64,000 bases of DNA from Cunninghamia lanceolata. Its lineage: Eukaryota > Streptophyta > Pinopsida > Cupressales > Cupressaceae. The notes beneath the pieces are model-generated. The model saw only the letters and a program-made list of their open reading frames with translations. It was not told the origin of the DNA and made no database searches. Position numbers and translations under genes: made by a program. Below, one piece after another: positions 60,491 to 64,000 of the stretch. The stretch covers positions 17,926,501 through 17,990,500 of the forward strand of contig BSBN01000254.1 in NCBI GenBank assembly GCA_027924645.1. Reading direction: 5' to 3'. The stretch's first letter is position 1. The number at the start of each line of letters is the position of its first letter.

Positions 60491-63400
60491 ATGATTAGGA
60501 AAGCACACACATCAATCATAGAAGACACTTGGCATTTTTGATAAGTTTTGAAAGCACTTAGAAAACAAGCACAACCCTAGGGCTAGGCAAGGACTATACT
60601 TGTTGAGTTCGCACTTGGTTACCCAGCCGCGCCTACTTGTGGTGTATAGATCTAGGAACTTGGGGCATGAGCTCCCCCTTACAGTGCGCTCACTTCTCAG
60701 GCACACCAAGTTCTAGGTCCTAGGATGCACATATCCTGAGGTACCTTGCTATCTTTGCCACAAGCTGCGAAAATGGGATGGCTATTAGAGTTTCCTCCTA
60801 TATCAACAAGTAAAGGGTTTTTGGCCACTAAACAAAGGGGTTCTAGTGAATATCCGGGGGACCGGCTCCCCACGAGCATCCATCAAGCCACTTAAGGCTC
60901 TAACTAACCCTACTAAGAGTTTAATATACACAAAGGTACTCCTCCTTCTGAGCTAGCACTATATGGTGAGTGCTCATACTAGTTAGACTTGGCTTATGCC
61001 TTATCCTTAATTTATATAGCGGACTAGATGAAAGTACCGCTTGGGGTCGCAAATGAGTTCTCCTTGCGGATGTGTCTCAAGAGCAGGCCCACTCTAAGGC
61101 TCAAACAAAAGTGACCTAAGCACCAAAAATACTTTTGATCCCCAAGTTCATATGACAATGCGAGGGGAGAGCGTATGTATTTTTGGGCTCATGCCACACT
61201 AGACAAATGTTCATTGACCTTTAGAAATAGATGTGTGGTGTGATTTATGCAAATGTTGTGAAGTGTTTTTAATTCCTAAGATCACTTAAAGCACGAGGGA
61301 AGAGCATACACACTTCACAACATAAACACAATCACCAAGCATAACAGACAGTGATTCATTTTAAGCCCCAAGATATGTGTGAAAACAACAAGATTATGTT
61401 TATTTTATTGTACCAAAACCAAATGTGCCTATGATAACCAATCGCACACATGAAAAGGAAACCCTACATCAAATGTGTTAGTAGTTTTGGATTGAATGTC
61501 TTTGACCAGTGAATGCCACATGCTACAGATCAGATGTTAGTAACATAAAATCCCCATGATAACGCAAAAAACATGACATAACGAATAGATGCATCATTTT
61601 GCAAACGCCAAAGTCAAAATGGTCAAAAAATGGAATCTACAAAATATCTAAAAATTTTGATTAGCGACAGCAAAATAAATAGCTGAATCAGAAAATTGAC
61701 GAAGTTCTAAGTAGTTTAAAAAAATAATTTGCCAAAATTTGAGCAAATTTGCATGAGATATGGACATTTGAAGTTTTAAAGGAGGGTTGACTTTGACTAT
61801 ACTTAACAAAATGGCATCAAAACCTAAAATTGACTGTGTCACAGTGAAATTGGGTGAGCCTGCTCCACAATGCAACTCATTTCGTCAAATTTCAATATCG
61901 TACGCAAAAGTTGTGTGAGTTTGAAAAAAACTACCTACTTGGGCATGTGGAGGCAGACAGGGGTCTTGGCAGTTGACTGTTAGACCGCTAGCTGTTAGCA
62001 CAGTCTAGTCACATGTGTAGTTAGTTAAAGCTAGTAGTCAAGTTAGAGGTTTATTTGGCAGTTATGCTTAGACAGCCCCCTAGTCACCCATGTGACTGGG
62101 GCCAGGGGTAATAAAAAATAAAATTTAAATGGAAAGGGGAGGGTATGAGTGCTTAGCCCCTCTCCACATGCCCGCGCATCAAAATATCGAGATGACCAAA
62201 CAACGTATGAGCAATGACAGAGGTCATATGCCTACTGTCAGGAGTGACACGGCTAGGGTTTAGAGGAGACTATCGATAGTCTTAAGGAATGCTGACGGGG
62301 AGTTTTTTGGAGTGAAGTCAAAATCCTAGGAGGTGTCGACAAAAAGATCCACGGTTCTGATGGGCACTATCGATAGTCTTAAGAAAGTGCCATGGCGGCT
62401 GATGGGTGTTCTATGGAGGTGACTTGGACTTAGAGTGGCGGCAAAGGTTTTCTCAAGGGTGGCGATAGTTTTGTCGCCACCAATAACGATGACGATTGGT
62501 GAAATGAAGGCGGTGGTGAATATATAACGGCAACCATCAGACAAAAGGAGGTGATAGTTAGGGTTTAAACCCTAGTTCTGACAGCATCATTGCTACAAGG
62601 AAATTATCTGGCAAAAACAAACTTTCCACACAGATTTAGAATTTTGTTTTACTTACACTGAACTCAGACTTATAGAGGGGTGGTGACTGAAAGATAAAGA
62701 GGTGGCAAGCTTCAAAGAATGGTCGATGGCGGTGACTGTGAAGATTCAGGTGGTGGCAGTGAATGTGTAGAGGGTTTCTTCGTTGGCAGAAGAAGACCTA
62801 TGAGCGGTGGAATGAAAAATAAATAGTTTCAATGAGTGTTAAAGCAAATCAAAACATAGGTCATGAGGGTTTAAAGCATAGGTGGCTACTGCACCATGGA
62901 GTTAGGGTTTATAAGTCTGCGACAAGGGCTTTTGACAGACAAACTGAACCAACTGACATAGGAATCACAAATTGTGACAAAGACTTTGAGCCGGGCTTAG
63001 GGTTAGGTTGGCTTTTACGGTGGCAATGCAGCAATAGAGCTGCCCAAAGAGTGGCGACAGGAACATGGATGACAACAGAAACACAGTTGACTAGGGCTTG
63101 AAAGACAACGACAATTAGGGTTTGTACCAGTGGTGGTAGTGAGTTTAAACCTACAACCAAGAATTAGCTTAAACATGCAATTTTAAAACATTCAGAACAA
63201 ACATTCCATGTTATCCCTACAAAACCACTGAATGCCCGAACAACAATGAAAACACAGAATGATGCAGTCCATACAGCGAGTCTGTATGGTACAAACTACA
63301 AACTAAAAAAATTTGAAAAATTTCAAAAAATTTGCAGTGACCAAAACCTAACAAATTTTATGTCATTTTTCGTGGAAAGGGCCTCCCAAACTCAACGGTG

Positions 63401-63534
63401 AGGTTTGTTTGAGCTTGGGAGGTCACCTGCAAATTTTTCCCTTCAAAAGTTGACAAAAAATATTTGATTTCACGTTGGGTTCAACATTTTGTGATAGGGA
63501 AAAAATAGGTTTACATGCAAAAACAACAAACTAT
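60491..63534. other. Element H 5' interior, no gene recognised
   Basis: Higher GC than the neighbouring repeats but with only short ORFs and no recognised domain. CTATCGATAGTCTTAAG occurs near 62270 and again near 62367. A hairpin lies at 63382-63422. In a gypsy element this region should hold gag; no Gag motif was found. Confidence 0.4.
63382..63422. other. Stem-loop in the element H leader
   Basis: CCTCCCAAACTCAA (63382-63395) pairs with TTGAGCTTGGGAGG (63409-63422) at 13 of 14 positions around a 13-nt loop. It lies about 110 bp from the candidate 5' LTR, where retroelements often keep dimerisation or packaging signals; that role is inference. Confidence 0.55.
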
Positions 63535-64000
63535 CAAACCCTAACTGCAATAGAAAGCAAACTAGCCTAGAAAGTAGTCAAATAAACATAAAAAACAGTA
63601 AAAATTTAAGCTACCATTGACTAACTTCTATTGTCCTCGTCCATCTTTGCATTGTGTTCTCAAATTTGCAAGTTCATGCAACATCATGAGAAGCTCTTGA
63701 GTATGATTAGCAAGAATTTGGAGGGTTTACAACTGATTTGAGATGAAAAATGAGCCTAAGGGAGCTTAAGGGGTCAAAATGGGGCTGAATGAGGTATTTT
63801 ATAGAAGAGGGATTTTGAATGGACGGTCAGGATTGCCTGTTGACTTTAGAGGCAAATCAAGGGCTAGGATGAGTTAGGGTTTTCCTCCACAAGAGGACAA
63901 AATAGAATTTAAAATTAGAAGAAATTGGTGAGGTAGGATGGGATTTAAATTAAATAAATTAGATTCATTTATTTAATTTATTGAAATGATGCATGTGAAA
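63535..64000 (-). repeat. L4: candidate 5' LTR of element H, truncated by window end
   Basis: Matches 51809-52274 with about 18 mismatches, mostly transitions. A TATA box (CTATAAAATA, minus strand) lies near 63795-63804. Confidence 0.6.

Larger units (their letters stand above)
51809..64000 (-). mobile_element. Element H: large pol-less Tat-like element (right end outside window)
   Basis: A direct repeat, 51809-52274 and 63535-64000, aligns with no net indel and about 18 mismatches (about 4%). The left copy continues to TCTACA at 52467 and a polypurine tract, so the pair fits 3' and 5' LTRs of one minus-strand insertion; the right LTR runs past the window. The interior keeps the spacer and repeat type seen beside pol in the 42-50 kb element and the G-patch segment, but shows no RT, integrase or RNase H. 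The alternative is two separate insertions of one family. Confidence 0.6.

Noticed and set aside
62832..63160. Overlapping ORFs of 89 (plus) and 83 (minus) codons near the right end
   Set aside because: No domain, no codon pattern and location in a retroelement leader; chance ORFs are likely.

Overview
This window looks like intergenic, repeat-filled nuclear DNA of a seed plant with a large genome. The abundance of nested, decayed LTR retrotransposons, the AT-rich spacers and the absence of any recognisable host gene suggest a gymnosperm, but that is inference and no sequence here proves the species. Almost everything identifiable is a mobile element or its remains. I saw no tRNA or rRNA gene, no CRISPR array and no prokaryotic feature.

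Region by region. 1-1.4 kb: nothing recognised. 1.4-3 kb (-): a decayed Helitron RepHel gene, with AT-rich debris to about 6.4 kb. 7.0-11.3 kb (-): three retroelement-type ORF remnants. One is a 691-codon frame that is indel-free but carries ten internal stops, eight of them TAG; another is an RNase H fragment. 13.7-15.5 kb: a solo LTR with a 5-bp target-site duplication (TSD). 15.8-24.5 kb (+): a decayed Ty3/gypsy gag-protease, split inside gag by element A (16095-23590), a complete but old non-autonomous LTR element with TSD TTTCC.

24.6-39.7 kb: an LTR (L1) with a 60-bp-periodic hairpin array, a polypurine tract, a 39-bp tandem repeat and an antisense plant-mobile-domain (PMD) pseudogene. 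The PMD gene is interrupted by element B (27130-34579), a very young relative of element A. B carries two intact ORFs: a Gag-like protein with four zinc knuckles, and a 1044-residue protein of unknown function. It has no polymerase genes. B is followed by a partial second copy of its own interior (34580-36000), which abuts a near-perfect copy of the flanking DNA with the insertion site still empty. This is either a complex rearrangement or two haplotypes joined in assembly.

39.7-51.4 kb (-): spacer, then a decayed Tat-type Ty3/gypsy polyprotein (integrase, RNase H, RT, G-patch, protease, gag) with a 948-bp TIR transposon inside the protease, then another hairpin-rich LTR (L2). 51.8-64 kb: a candidate large non-autonomous relative (element H) bounded by a direct repeat with about 4% divergence. 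It keeps the G-patch segment but shows no RT or integrase, and contains a solo LTR with TSD ATTAT.

How the parts relate: the A/B family has all cis signals (LTRs, initiator-tRNA-Met primer site, polypurine tract) plus structural proteins but no enzymes, so it must depend on an autonomous partner, probably a SIRE-type Ty1/copia element. The Tat-like elements all run on the minus strand and share one polypurine-tract module despite having different LTRs.
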